A stretch of DNA of 7,370 bases, from positions 1-7,370 of the forward strand of contig DNTB01000033.1 of the NCBI GenBank assembly GCA_003499525.1. The letters are read 5' to 3'. This document shows, one piece after another, positions 1 through 6,366 of this stretch; position 1 is the stretch's first letter; every line of letters begins with the position of its first letter. The DNA comes from Flavobacteriales bacterium. Its GTDB lineage: Bacteria; Bacteroidota; Bacteroidia; Flavobacteriales_G; Salibacteraceae. Made by a program: the position numbers and the translations under genes. Under the pieces are notes generated by a model, which was given only the letters and a program-made list of their open reading frames with translations, ran no database searches and was not told the DNA's origin.

Positions 1-401
1 CTCCAAACGACGAGGAACCATATAAGTATCCTCAAGGATATAGGGAACCTTGCAAAATGGCCTTTTCGCCCAACCTCATCGTTGCTCCGAAAATTTTATC
101 CTCGGAATATCAATTATATGCCTGCGGTAAAATTTTCCTCGCGCCTTGATCTTGAACGAAAATTCTCATTTTTCAAGGCTCCCTATAGTATATGAGTGTA
201 GAACATGATTTTTTGAGTAATTATGCGGAATGATAGCACTAACAACTTGTAAATGCAACCAAATCTTTTGTATGGAATAATCAAGAGGTTATTTGGGTTT
301 GATAGAGCAGTTCCTGGAGCCAGTTGAGGGCTATTGGCTGGAATTATCATTCTGCAGAACACTCACTACTGTTAGTTTTGAAGTTTCTGCAGAATTACTT
401 G
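1..401. other. AT-rich palindromic leader without a convincing gene
   Basis: No supported coding region. The stretch holds several inverted repeats: AACGACGAGG at 6-15 against CCTCATCGTT at 74-83 (one mismatch), TATCCT/AGGATA around 28-41, GAAAATTTTATCC near 89-101 against GGTAAAATTTTCC near 125-137, and TGCGGAATGATA at 224-235 against TATCATTCTGCA at 345-356 (one mismatch). It should contain the attC of the cassette upstream, because a cassette start box sits at 401-407. The only left arm I can propose begins at CACTAAC 237-243, which would give an unusually long and weakly paired site of 171 bp. I cannot tell whether the first 200 bases are a degenerate cassette or chromosomal spacer. Confidence 0.5.
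350..394. repeat. Palindrome TTCTGCAGAA repeated twice
   Basis: The perfect 10-bp palindrome TTCTGCAGAA occurs at 350-359 and again at 385-394, 35 bp apart, just before the cassette A boundary. The first copy overlaps the right arm of the TGCRGAATGATA inverted repeat. The role is unknown; it may be part of a degenerate attC stem or an operator-like pair. Confidence 0.5.
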
Positions 402-407
402 TTGGGC
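401..407 (+). other. attC R' box (GTTGGGC), start of cassette A
   Basis: GTTGGGC fits the GTTRRRY consensus fully. It is the exact complement of the R'' box GCCCAAC at 2892-2898, after the second gene of this cassette, and the match extends to nine bases (TTGTTGGGC with GCCCAACAA). By cassette rules this makes 402 the first base of cassette A. The rest of the attC to its left is not clear, so this is a boundary call and not a complete site. Confidence 0.6.
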
Positions 408-429
408 AGGAATGGACGAATGTACATAT

Positions 430-458
430 TTGCAGCTATTTTTTTCATATTATTTATT
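430..458 (+). promoter_or_regulatory. Weak candidate promoter for the cassette A genes
   Basis: TTGCAG at 430-435 could serve as a -35 box, followed after 17 bases by TTTATT at 453-458; TATTAT at 448-453 is a closer -10 match but badly spaced. The region 441-460 is T-rich. Two-gene cassettes far from an integron promoter often bring their own promoter, so one is expected here, but the match is poor. Confidence 0.2.
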
Positions 459-517
459 ACTGAGGAAAATCCTCATCGGCATTACAAAAACTCTTTAAAT
501 ATATCATTTGTAGAGTG

Positions 518-523
518 AAGGAG
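518..523 (+). promoter_or_regulatory. Ribosome binding site that sets the DUF262 start
   Basis: AAGGAG lies six bases before the ATG at 530. The in-frame GTG at 515 has no such signal in front of it and would place this AAGGAG inside the coding region, so the ATG is the better start. Confidence 0.75.
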
Positions 524-529
524 AAATTG

Positions 530-1777
530 ATGACGCTATTTGAAGGAGAAAAAATTAATTTTCCGGGGAAAGAGGAGCTCATCGCACAAACCTTATCTAT
601 GGAAGAGATAAGTGACAAATACATACGCGGAGAAGTTCGCATCATTACAGAACAAGCGCGATATCCCCTCAACACCATAATGACAATGTTAACTTCGGGA
701 GACTATAATCTAAATCCAGAATTTCAGAGAAGAAAACGTTGGAATCCTACCAAACAATCTCGCCTAATCGAGTCATTTATTATGAATGTACCGATTCCTC
801 CTATTTTTCTATATGAAGTAGCTTATTCTCAATATGAGGTAATGGATGGACTTCAGCGTCTAACAGCAATTAACGAATTCTATACAAATAAGTATGCACT
901 GACCGGACTTGATCAGTGGCCTGAGTTGAATGGTATGTACTATCGTGCTCTTCCTGAACAAGTTCGTCGTGGGATTGACCGCCGTTATCTATCGTCCATT
1001 ATTCTTTTGCAGGAAACAGCTAGAGATAAAAAGGAAGCAATACGTCTTAAACAGTTGGTGTTTGAACGTATTAATTCTGGTGGGGAGAAACTTGAACCTC
1101 AGGAATCGCGCAACGCCCTCTACAATGGCCCTTTGAACCAGTTATGCATAAAATTAGCTCGCAATGATTCATTCTGTAAAATGTGGGGAATTCCTACAGA
1201 CTCTGACCGGGAAAATCTATCTGAGTCAGGTCAAGTTGCTCTCCTTTTTGATGATGAATATGAGACAGAAACTGAAACTATCGACATACTACATCACAAT
1301 GCAATGTTCAAAAAAATGCAGGATGTTGAATTGGTATTACGCTTTTTTGCCTATAGGCAGTTGGCAGAAGTTGAACAAGGACGATTGCGCGATTTTTTGG
1401 ATCTCTACTTGAAACAGGGGAATTTATTCTCCGAAGATGTTCTTGCCCAGCTTGAAGAGTTATTTTTAGCAACCAGTGACCTTGTATATAACGTGCTCGG
1501 AGATCGGGCTTTCTTCTTACTAAGAAAGAGGAAAAATGAGACATGGCTATGGTTTGAGCGACCAACTAAAGTACTGTATGATCCACTGATGTTTGCTTTT
1601 AGTAGGTATCTTCAGCACAAAGAGATTCTGATTTCCAAATCTAAGGAAATCGAGGGTGAACTAGAAAAATTATATAAATCGGAAGCTGATGCTTTTGAGG
1701 GGAGAAGTACTAACCAACTTGACATAATTAACCGAATGGTTTTGCTTGATAATTTTTTGGGTTCTTTCCTGGAGTAG
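530..1777 (+). CDS. DUF262 domain protein (GmrSD/SspE N-terminal-like)
   Basis: 415 residues from the ATG preferred here (an in-frame GTG lies 15 bases earlier). The DUF262 core spans about residues 40-240: NPEFQRRKRW at 62-71, the hallmark D106-G-L-Q-R110 (the DGQQR motif), and FERINSGGEKL at 178-188 followed by E/S/R residues. In the family, including GmrS and SspE, this domain resembles ParB/Srx folds and is tied to nucleotide binding and recognition of modified DNA in restriction of phage. The C-terminal half (about 250-415) is helical, with a late conserved-looking WFERPTKVLYDPLMFAF at 341-357. I see no HNH (DUF1524) nuclease motif, so it is shorter than full GmrSD-type enzymes. The HEPN gene starts three bases after the stop, so the two are surely co-translated; the natural reading is a sensor or NTPase whose nuclease is the HEPN partner. 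Cytoplasmic; the partner role is inference. Confidence 0.88.
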   Translation: MTLFEGEKINFPGKEELIAQTLSMEEISDKYIRGEVRIITEQARYPLNTIMTMLTSGDYNLNPEFQRRKRWNPTKQSRLIESFIMNVPIPPIFLYEVAYSQYEVMDGLQRLTAINEFYTNKYALTGLDQWPELNGMYYRALPEQVRRGIDRRYLSSIILLQETARDKKEAIRLKQLVFERINSGGEKLEPQESRNALYNGPLNQLCIKLARNDSFCKMWGIPTDSDRENLSESGQVALLFDDEYETETETIDILHHNAMFKKMQDVELVLRFFAYRQLAEVEQGRLRDFLDLYLKQGNLFSEDVLAQLEELFLATSDLVYNVLGDRAFFLLRKRKNETWLWFERPTKVLYDPLMFAFSRYLQHKEILISKSKEIEGELEKLYKSEADAFEGRSTNQLDIINRMVLLDNFLGSFLE

Positions 1778-1780
1778 ATA

Positions 1781-2872
1781 GTGATAGATTCCCTTCATCA
1801 ATTTCAAGATCGAGTTAAACAACTCATATCCTTTCTTGATGATGCTGAAGCTATCAACGCTTTATCAAGTGCCATCAATTCTGAAAATGAAGATAAATTT
1901 TCTTCCATTAAACCATCCCATCTGACCCGTTTTGACCGTCTAAAGTTCAATACAATAAATCGGAAGATACAGACTTATGCTAGCGGTATTGTTTTGCTGT
2001 ATGGACTGTTTGAGCAGTACGTTGAAGAAATCATGGTAGCTTTTTTGGAAGAGTTAGACTCAACTATTAGCAATTTTGATGATATCCCGGAAAAAATTCG
2101 AGAAAACCATACAAATCTTTCTGCTCAACTACTGATAAATCGAAACCTCGATAAATATCGGGAAAGATGTAATGAAACAGAAATTATACAGCGTATGCAT
2201 TTATGTTCGCATGGCAGTCCATTTAGACTTAATGCAGTAGCTTTTACTGACCACAAATCAAATTTTCGCATAGAGTCACTAAATAGATTTTTCGAGCTTG
2301 CAGGTGTTTCTGGAATATCAACACTCGTGAAGAAGACAGCAAATTTTCAACAGTATAGCGCCTTAAAATTTCCAAATCAGAGTATCGATGATTTGCCTGA
2401 CAAAGTTGTCTTTGAAGATCTTGATGATTTAGCATGGCGTCGCAATGTAGTCGCACATGGCTGGCCAGATGACACACTATCAATTGAAATGATGAAAGAG
2501 CGTGCCGAATTCATACGCATACTTGGAATGTGTATATACAATTCATTGAGGCAAAACCTGCTTCCTCACATCATTAAACACCAATGCCAGGCTTTGTCTA
2601 AGCCTTTAGCTGTATACAATAGTTCCATAGTTTGTTTCCACATGGAAGAAGGTTCAATTGTAAAAGGTTCACAAATCATAGCCTGTCGGTCGGGAGGGTA
2701 TCTTGAGGGTGAGGTTATCGAAATAGAAATAAATCACGTTCAGCAGACGCAAGTAACGGCACCACCCTCTGTCGATGTAGCATGTCTGGTAAATTTTAAG
2801 GCGAAGGATAACTATAGATACTTTATCAGGAAGGCAACAAAAGATAATAGGCCTGATGTTATCATCGAATAG
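1781..2872 (+). CDS. HEPN-domain putative ribonuclease (RiboL-PSP / MAE_28990-like)
   Basis: 363 residues from a GTG start, with GGAG at 1771-1774 six bases upstream and overlapping the end of the DUF262 gene, which suggests translational coupling. Residues about 55-95 carry the long HEPN helix pattern (YASGIVLLYGLFEQYVEEI at 66-84), and R221-N-V-V-A-H226 supplies the R-x4-H motif that is the RNase active site of HEPN toxins. Overall it looks most like the RiboL-PSP-HEPN or MAE_28990/MAE_18760 groups. Residues about 255-360 form an extra tail rich in predicted beta strands (GSQIIACRSGGYLEGEVIEI at 283-302) that I cannot assign. No signal peptide or membrane segment. I infer an RNA-cutting effector held in check or triggered by the DUF262 protein. 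A non-catalytic HEPN adaptor is the alternative, but the intact R-x4-H argues against it. Confidence 0.82.
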   Translation: MIDSLHQFQDRVKQLISFLDDAEAINALSSAINSENEDKFSSIKPSHLTRFDRLKFNTINRKIQTYASGIVLLYGLFEQYVEEIMVAFLEELDSTISNFDDIPEKIRENHTNLSAQLLINRNLDKYRERCNETEIIQRMHLCSHGSPFRLNAVAFTDHKSNFRIESLNRFFELAGVSGISTLVKKTANFQQYSALKFPNQSIDDLPDKVVFEDLDDLAWRRNVVAHGWPDDTLSIEMMKERAEFIRILGMCIYNSLRQNLLPHIIKHQCQALSKPLAVYNSSIVCFHMEEGSIVKGSQIIACRSGGYLEGEVIEIEINHVQQTQVTAPPSVDVACLVNFKAKDNYRYFIRKATKDNRPDVIIE

Positions 2873-2891
2873 CATTATAAGGATGCAAAAA

Positions 2892-2898
2892 GCCCAAC
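2892..2898 (+). other. attC R'' box (GCCCAAC) ending cassette A
   Basis: GCCCAAC matches RYYYAAC fully, lies 20 bases after the HEPN stop codon where an attC is expected, and is the exact complement of the cassette A start box at 401-407. The matching R' position is the TTAGCC at 3134, preceded by A instead of G, so the site would span 248 bp and is probably interrupted or expanded by the GC-rich palindrome that follows. Confidence 0.55.
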
Positions 2899-2923
2899 AA
2901 TTTCATACACCAGATGGCGAGAA

Positions 2924-3130
2924 CGGTGCCGGCGCTGACGCGGCCAAGTTTATTGGCGCCACTGGTGATGATAGCGTTCACGGCGGCTGCGCCGCCGTGA
3001 ATCGCGGTGCTGACTTCGTCAAGCCCCTGGCCCTGGCGCCTTGCGCCAGAACCAGGAGCTTGACCGGACACCGCACACCAATCAACCAGACTGCGTCTGC
3101 TTGATCTGCGTACGGCGCCGGTCAGCACCG
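2924..3130. repeat. GC-rich 207-bp rod-like palindromic element
   Basis: The ends are imperfect inverted repeats: 2924-2948 (CGGTGCCGGCGC, then TGACGCGGCCAAG) pairs with 3101-3130 (CTTGATCTGCGTACGG, then CGCCGGTCAGCACCG), with a TGAC bulge on the right arm. Inside are two stronger hairpins. 2977-3001 is a perfect 11-bp stem with a TGC loop. 3018-3064 has 19 pairs in blocks of 7, 5 and 7 with small mismatches and a CTT loop. Base composition differs sharply from the AT-rich genes on both sides. It sits where the attC of cassette A should be, so it may be a greatly enlarged attC, a MITE/REP-like insertion into that attC, or a structured RNA. The minus-strand reading frame through it looks like chance in GC-rich DNA. 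Confidence 0.65.
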
Positions 3131-3152
3131 CGATTAGCCTTCAGAGTATAAG

Positions 3153-4112
3153 ATGGATACAATACTTGAAAATGCAGTTCAATCAATACAGATCGGTGTC
3201 GAGGATTATGAATCTGATGATCCAAGAAGAATGCTTTCGGCTATACGAAATGTAACGGCAGGGATACTTCTCCTTTTTAAAGAAAAATTAAGGGTATTGT
3301 CACCCGATGATTCTGATGAGTCTCTGATTAAGCAAAAGATAAAACCAACTATTAACAGCCTTAGTGAAGTTAAATTCGTAGGTTCCGGTAAAAAAACTGT
3401 AGACGTACAGCAAATTATAGAAAGGTTTAAAGATTTATCTATCAAAATAGACGATAAAAGGTTAGAAAAAATAATAAAAATCAGAAATGATATTGAGCAC
3501 TATTGCACAAAACAGCCATCAAATAAACTCAAAGAATTGCTTGCAGAATCCTTTATAATAATAAGAGATTTTGTAACCGCTCATCTTGGTTCCGAACCGA
3601 GCCAACTATTGGGCCATAAAACCTGGTCTGTTCTACTCGAAGTAGAGGAAGTTTATTCGAAAGAATATAAATTATGTCAAGATGAAATAGCTAAAGTACA
3701 ATGGCTTAGTGAGACTCTTTCCCGCGCGTCAACTGATATTTCATGCCCAAAATGTGATTCAAAACTAATAAAACCTCGTATAACGGAATCAATAGATAGT
3801 CGTCTAATCGACTACCATTGCTGCTCATGTGGAGAACAATTTGAATATAGTGAAATTATTGAACAAATGCTATCGGTTTTTTTCGAATGGGAAAATTATC
3901 TTACAGCAAAAGAAGGTGGAGATTATCCTTTGGTAGAATGCTTTGAGTGTGGAAGTGAAGCTTTCGTAGTTGAAGATGGTATGTGTATGATGTGCGAAGC
4001 TACAATACTATATGGTGAGTGTGCAGTATGTCATAAGACTTTAACCGTAGAGGAACAAATCTTTGATGGATTATGCGGGTACCACCATCATTTGATGACA
4101 AAGGACGATTGA
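3153..4112 (+). CDS. HEPN-like protein with C-terminal zinc-ribbon modules
   Basis: 319 residues; the only gene of cassette B. The N-terminal part (about 1-145) is helical and contains R111-N-D-I-E-H116, the R-x4-H signature of HEPN ribonucleases, within IIKIRNDIEHYC. The C-terminal half carries three paired cysteine modules that look like zinc ribbons: C198-x2-C201 with C223-x2-C226, C263-x2-C266 with C278-x2-C281, and C290-x2-C293 with C308-x2-H311. No membrane segment or signal peptide. I do not recognise a named family for the full protein. A fitting reading is a HEPN RNase whose zinc ribbons bind nucleic acid or a partner. The ATG lies 19 bases after the cassette start and only a poor AGAG-type ribosome site precedes it, so it may depend on upstream translation or be weakly expressed. 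The HEPN call rests on one motif and helical context. Confidence 0.72.
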   Translation: MDTILENAVQSIQIGVEDYESDDPRRMLSAIRNVTAGILLLFKEKLRVLSPDDSDESLIKQKIKPTINSLSEVKFVGSGKKTVDVQQIIERFKDLSIKIDDKRLEKIIKIRNDIEHYCTKQPSNKLKELLAESFIIIRDFVTAHLGSEPSQLLGHKTWSVLLEVEEVYSKEYKLCQDEIAKVQWLSETLSRASTDISCPKCDSKLIKPRITESIDSRLIDYHCCSCGEQFEYSEIIEQMLSVFFEWENYLTAKEGGDYPLVECFECGSEAFVVEDGMCMMCEATILYGECAVCHKTLTVEEQIFDGLCGYHHHLMTKDD

Positions 4113-4205
4113 GGCTAACAAGACAAATGAACTCGGACTGTAAAAAAGCGCGCCGCGCCGCTCTGCTCTGCGCTTTTTTACAGCCGGTTATTTGCAGCGT
4201 TAGAG
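4113..4205 (+). other. attC: attC site 1 (cassette B end)
   Basis: R'' GGCTAAC at 4113-4119 begins right after the TGA stop; R' GTTAGAG is at 4199-4205; total 93 bp. The arms pair as CAAAT/ATTTG, CGG/CCG, then a 14-bp perfect stem (4138-4151 with 4170-4183). One unpaired A at 4137 interrupts the left arm in the place where attC sites carry an extrahelical base. R'' is the exact complement of the TTAGCC opening cassette B at 3134. Confidence 0.85.
4138..4183. terminator. Hairpin in attC 1 that could act as a two-way terminator
   Basis: CTGTAAAAAAGCGC at 4138-4151 pairs perfectly with GCGCTTTTTTACAG at 4170-4183 around an 18-nt GC-rich loop. The T6 run follows an internal GCGC stem base on either strand, so it is not a classic stem-then-U-tract. 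It may pause or end transcription between cassettes B and C. Confidence 0.3.
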
Positions 4206-4218
4206 GCTAGAGCGCATC

Positions 4219-4557
4219 ATGGCTCAACCCAACATCCTTGATAATCACAACCCAAAAAGCTTCATAAACAAGTTACTTGGAAACATTGTTTACCTTGAAA
4301 TCCGAGATACCGATTTCATATTAACCAAAAACTGTGAGTTGACACTAGAAAACATATGGAATAACGGCAAGTTCACAAAAGAGAATAAAGAAGATATCCT
4401 GTCCATGATAAAGCCAATAATCAAACAGATCACAGGCAATGGTCCAATTAAGCCTTTAATAGTAATCAAAAATGCAACTCTCTATAAAGATCAAACTAGA
4501 CTGCTCCTTAATTACTTTCTCACTGAATCAGGCGCACGAGGCGTCACATACGAATAG
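4219..4557 (+). CDS. Small protein of unknown function (cassette C)
   Basis: 112 residues, sole gene of a compact 419-bp cassette. I recognise no family. The sequence is hydrophilic and reads as alternating strands and helices: KLLGNIVYLEIRDTDFILTK (18-37) is strand-like, ENKEDILSMIKPIIKQI is helical, and IKPLIVIKNATLYK is strand-like again. No signal peptide, membrane segment, cysteine motif or catalytic signature. It lies 14 bases after attC 1 and its stop codon is two bases before the next R'' box, a typical tight cassette fit, which together with the exact R-box match (TTAGAG start, CTCTAAC end) supports it as a real gene. GAGG at 4203-4206, partly formed by the R' box, is a distant ribosome site 12 bases from the ATG. 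Confidence 0.7.
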   Translation: MAQPNILDNHNPKSFINKLLGNIVYLEIRDTDFILTKNCELTLENIWNNGKFTKENKEDILSMIKPIIKQITGNGPIKPLIVIKNATLYKDQTRLLLNYFLTESGARGVTYE

Positions 4558-4559
4558 GC

Positions 4560-4624
4560 CTCTAACTAATGCGTTAACCGGACATTCGCCTTTCAGGCTC
4601 GCCGGTTACGCTGGTACGTTATAC
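4560..4624 (+). other. attC: attC site 2 (cassette C end)
   Basis: R'' CTCTAAC at 4560-4566 and R' GTTATAC at 4618-4624, 65 bp in all. Left arm GCGTTAACCGG (4571-4581) pairs with CCGGTTACGC (4602-4611), with one extra T in the left arm. R'' is the exact complement of GTTAGAG at 4199-4205, which closes cassette C. Confidence 0.88.
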
Positions 4625-4640
4625 CAGGTGATTTAAAGTA

Positions 4641-5546
4641 ATGGATCAAAAGAAAAACGAACAAATACAGAAGTTTGGTGGCGCCTGGACAGTAATAAAA
4701 ATTGATATCCTTAAACAATATCTGGATGCTTACACAACCGCTTTAAAAAGCCAGCCGTTCAACTTGGTCTATATCGATGCCTTTGCTGGATGTGGGAAAT
4801 ATACCACTAAAAATGACCAACAAGATATGCCTTTGTTGGCAATAAAAAAGGATACAGATATTGAGGTAAGGGAAGGGTCTGCAAGAGCTGCGCTAAACAT
4901 AACAAATCCCTTCCATAAGTATCATTTCATTGACCTAGCAGAAAGTAACTTTGAACAACTCAATAGTCTAAAAGCAGAGTACAGCAGCATTTCGTCAAGA
5001 ATTAGCATACATCGAGAGGATGCTAACGAAGCTGTCTTGAGAATATGCAAAGAAACAAACTGGTATGACTACAGGGGTGTTCTTTTTCTAGACCCGTTTG
5101 ACCTGGAAGTTGAGTGGAAAACGATTGAAACAGTTGCTCAAACAAAGGGAATTGACATGTGGTTTCTCTTCCCGATCATGGCAGTAAATAGGTTGCTCAC
5201 AAGGAAAGAGCTTCCACCGGAAGAATGGCAGAAAAAACTGGATAAGGTTTTTGGTGCTACCGACTGGAGAACCAGTTTATATTCAAAAATACAAGCGAGG
5301 CAAACCAGTATTTATTCGTTATTACCAGAAGATATCACTGTTAAAGATACTGACATTGAGGGTATAAAAGAGTATACTGCAAGTAGATTGAGGACAGTTT
5401 TCACTAAGGTCTCTCCGAGTGCCCGCATTCTTAGAAACAAGACCAATAGTCCACTTTTTGTTCTCTTTTTTGCAGTCAGCACAGAAAGTGATCGAGGGAA
5501 AGAAGTTGCGATGAGAATTGCAAACTATATCTTAAAGAACACATAG
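4641..5546 (+). CDS. tcmP: Three-Cys-motif partner protein TcmP
   Basis: 301 residues; AGGTGA at 4626-4631 lies nine bases before the ATG. Recognised as TcmP from the opening QKFGGAWTVIKIDILKQYL (10-28) and a Rossmann, methyltransferase-like series: YIDAFAGCGKY at 44-54 (resembles the SAM-binding glycine loop), FIDLAESN at 96-103 (the acidic strand-2 end), a DAN at 127-129, and FLDPFDLEVEW at 149-159 (the place of motif IV). Members are nearly always next to a three-cysteine protein, and the DUF5131 gene follows after nine bases. Proposed role: a SAM-dependent enzyme or partner acting with that protein; the reaction is not established. The pair is also met in phages and mobile elements. Its presence as a cassette with a partner is notable. 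Confidence 0.87.
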   Translation: MDQKKNEQIQKFGGAWTVIKIDILKQYLDAYTTALKSQPFNLVYIDAFAGCGKYTTKNDQQDMPLLAIKKDTDIEVREGSARAALNITNPFHKYHFIDLAESNFEQLNSLKAEYSSISSRISIHREDANEAVLRICKETNWYDYRGVLFLDPFDLEVEWKTIETVAQTKGIDMWFLFPIMAVNRLLTRKELPPEEWQKKLDKVFGATDWRTSLYSKIQARQTSIYSLLPEDITVKDTDIEGIKEYTASRLRTVFTKVSPSARILRNKTNSPLFVLFFAVSTESDRGKEVAMRIANYILKNT

Positions 5547-5555
5547 TGAATTACC

Positions 5556-6278
5556 ATGGCTCAAACAAAAATTGAATGGACAGACACAACCTGGAACCCG
5601 GTAACAGGTTGCACTCCAATCAGTGATGGTTGCCAAAACTGCTATGCTCTCAAAATGGCTAAACGGTTGAAAGCTATGGGGTGCAAAAGATATGACAATG
5701 GCTTTCAAGTCACGCTCCACCCGGATCTTCTTGGTGTTCCACTAAAATGGAGAAAGCCTAGAATGGTGTTTGCCAATTCAATGGGAGATATTTTCCACGA
5801 AGACGTGTCTTTTGAATTTATTCAGAGGATATTTGACACCATGACGAAGGCTGACCGTCATGTCTTCCAAGTATTGACGAAACGTTCCAGTAGAATGCTT
5901 GAGCTGAGCAAAAAGCTCTCCATCCCTACAAATGTTTGGATGGGAGTAACTATAGAATCGGGAAAATACAGTTATAGAGCTGACAATCTCAGGCAAATAA
6001 AAGCTCAAACCAAATTCTTGTCAATTGAACCTATGATTGGCCCTATAAATGCTTTAAACCTTGACGGAATTGACTGGGTTATTACAGGAGGGGAATCTGG
6101 AGCTAAAGCAAGGGCTATAAAAGAATCCTGGGTACTTGCCATCAGAGATAATTGCATCACCAATAGGGTGCCATTCTTTTTTAAACAGTGGGGCGGGCCA
6201 AATAAAAAGAAGACTGGCAAACTGCTCCAGGGCAAGGTTTGGCATCAGTACCCAGATTATACCTTGCAGAGAAACTAG
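5556..6278 (+). CDS. DUF5131 family three-cysteine protein (phage Gp37/Gp68-like)
   Basis: 240 residues, typical family length. The opening KIEWTDTTWNPVTGC (5-19) and the C19-x6-C26-x2-C29 triad (GCTPISDGCQNCYA) are the family hallmark. Further conserved-looking blocks are VFANSMGDIFHED (71-83), FQVLTKR (104-110), NVWMGVTIES (126-135), FLSIEPMIGP (154-163), WVITGGESG (174-182) and FFFKQWGG (207-214), which fit a TIM-barrel, radical-SAM-like fold. The three cysteines could hold a 4Fe-4S cluster, though spacing is not the classic CX3CX2C, so radical-SAM chemistry is inference. It follows tcmP by nine bases without a strong ribosome site, so translational coupling is likely. It ends 15 bases before the R'' of attC 3. 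Confidence 0.87.
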   Translation: MAQTKIEWTDTTWNPVTGCTPISDGCQNCYALKMAKRLKAMGCKRYDNGFQVTLHPDLLGVPLKWRKPRMVFANSMGDIFHEDVSFEFIQRIFDTMTKADRHVFQVLTKRSSRMLELSKKLSIPTNVWMGVTIESGKYSYRADNLRQIKAQTKFLSIEPMIGPINALNLDGIDWVITGGESGAKARAIKESWVLAIRDNCITNRVPFFFKQWGGPNKKKTGKLLQGKVWHQYPDYTLQRN

Positions 6279-6293
6279 CCACAATTACACTTT

Positions 6294-6341
6294 TCTTAAC
6301 AAGATAATGCACCGGATAAACCGGTGATCATCACGTTCGGC
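6294..6341 (+). other. attC: attC site 3, short form (cassette D end)
   Basis: R'' TCTTAAC at 6294-6300 and R' GTTCGGC at 6335-6341, 48 bp, shorter than commonly reported attC sites. The arms GAT.AT.G.CACCGG (6303-6315) and CCGGTG.AT.ATC (6321-6332) pair around an ATAAA loop, with one extra G at 6309 in the left arm, exactly as in attC 4. R' is confirmed by the exact complement GCCGAAC at the end of cassette E. R'' does not complement the TTATAC start of cassette D. Confidence 0.68.
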
Positions 6342-6366
6342 AGCTGACAAGAGGGGTAAGCTACCC

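Noticed and set aside
68..74. Another GCCCAAC box
   Set aside because: It matches RYYYAAC, but no R' partner with paired arms lies at a sensible distance; the complement at 401 is too far and is better explained by the box at 2892.
324..518. A 64-codon + strand frame with a TTG start
   Set aside because: It lies across palindromes and the cassette boundary, has no ribosome site, has low-complexity hydrophobic content, and overlaps the control region of the DUF262 gene.
515..529. GTG at 515 as start of the DUF262 gene
   Set aside because: No ribosome site in front of it, while AAGGAG sits six bases before the ATG at 530.
2918..2924. CGAGAAC as an alternative R'' for the enlarged site
   Set aside because: It fits RYYYAAC poorly and does not complement the cassette A start, although the arms directly after it do pair with those before 3131.
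2862..3128. An 88-codon minus-strand frame
   Set aside because: It runs through the GC-rich palindromic element and back into the HEPN gene; the translation shows no family and the frame follows from GC-rich composition.
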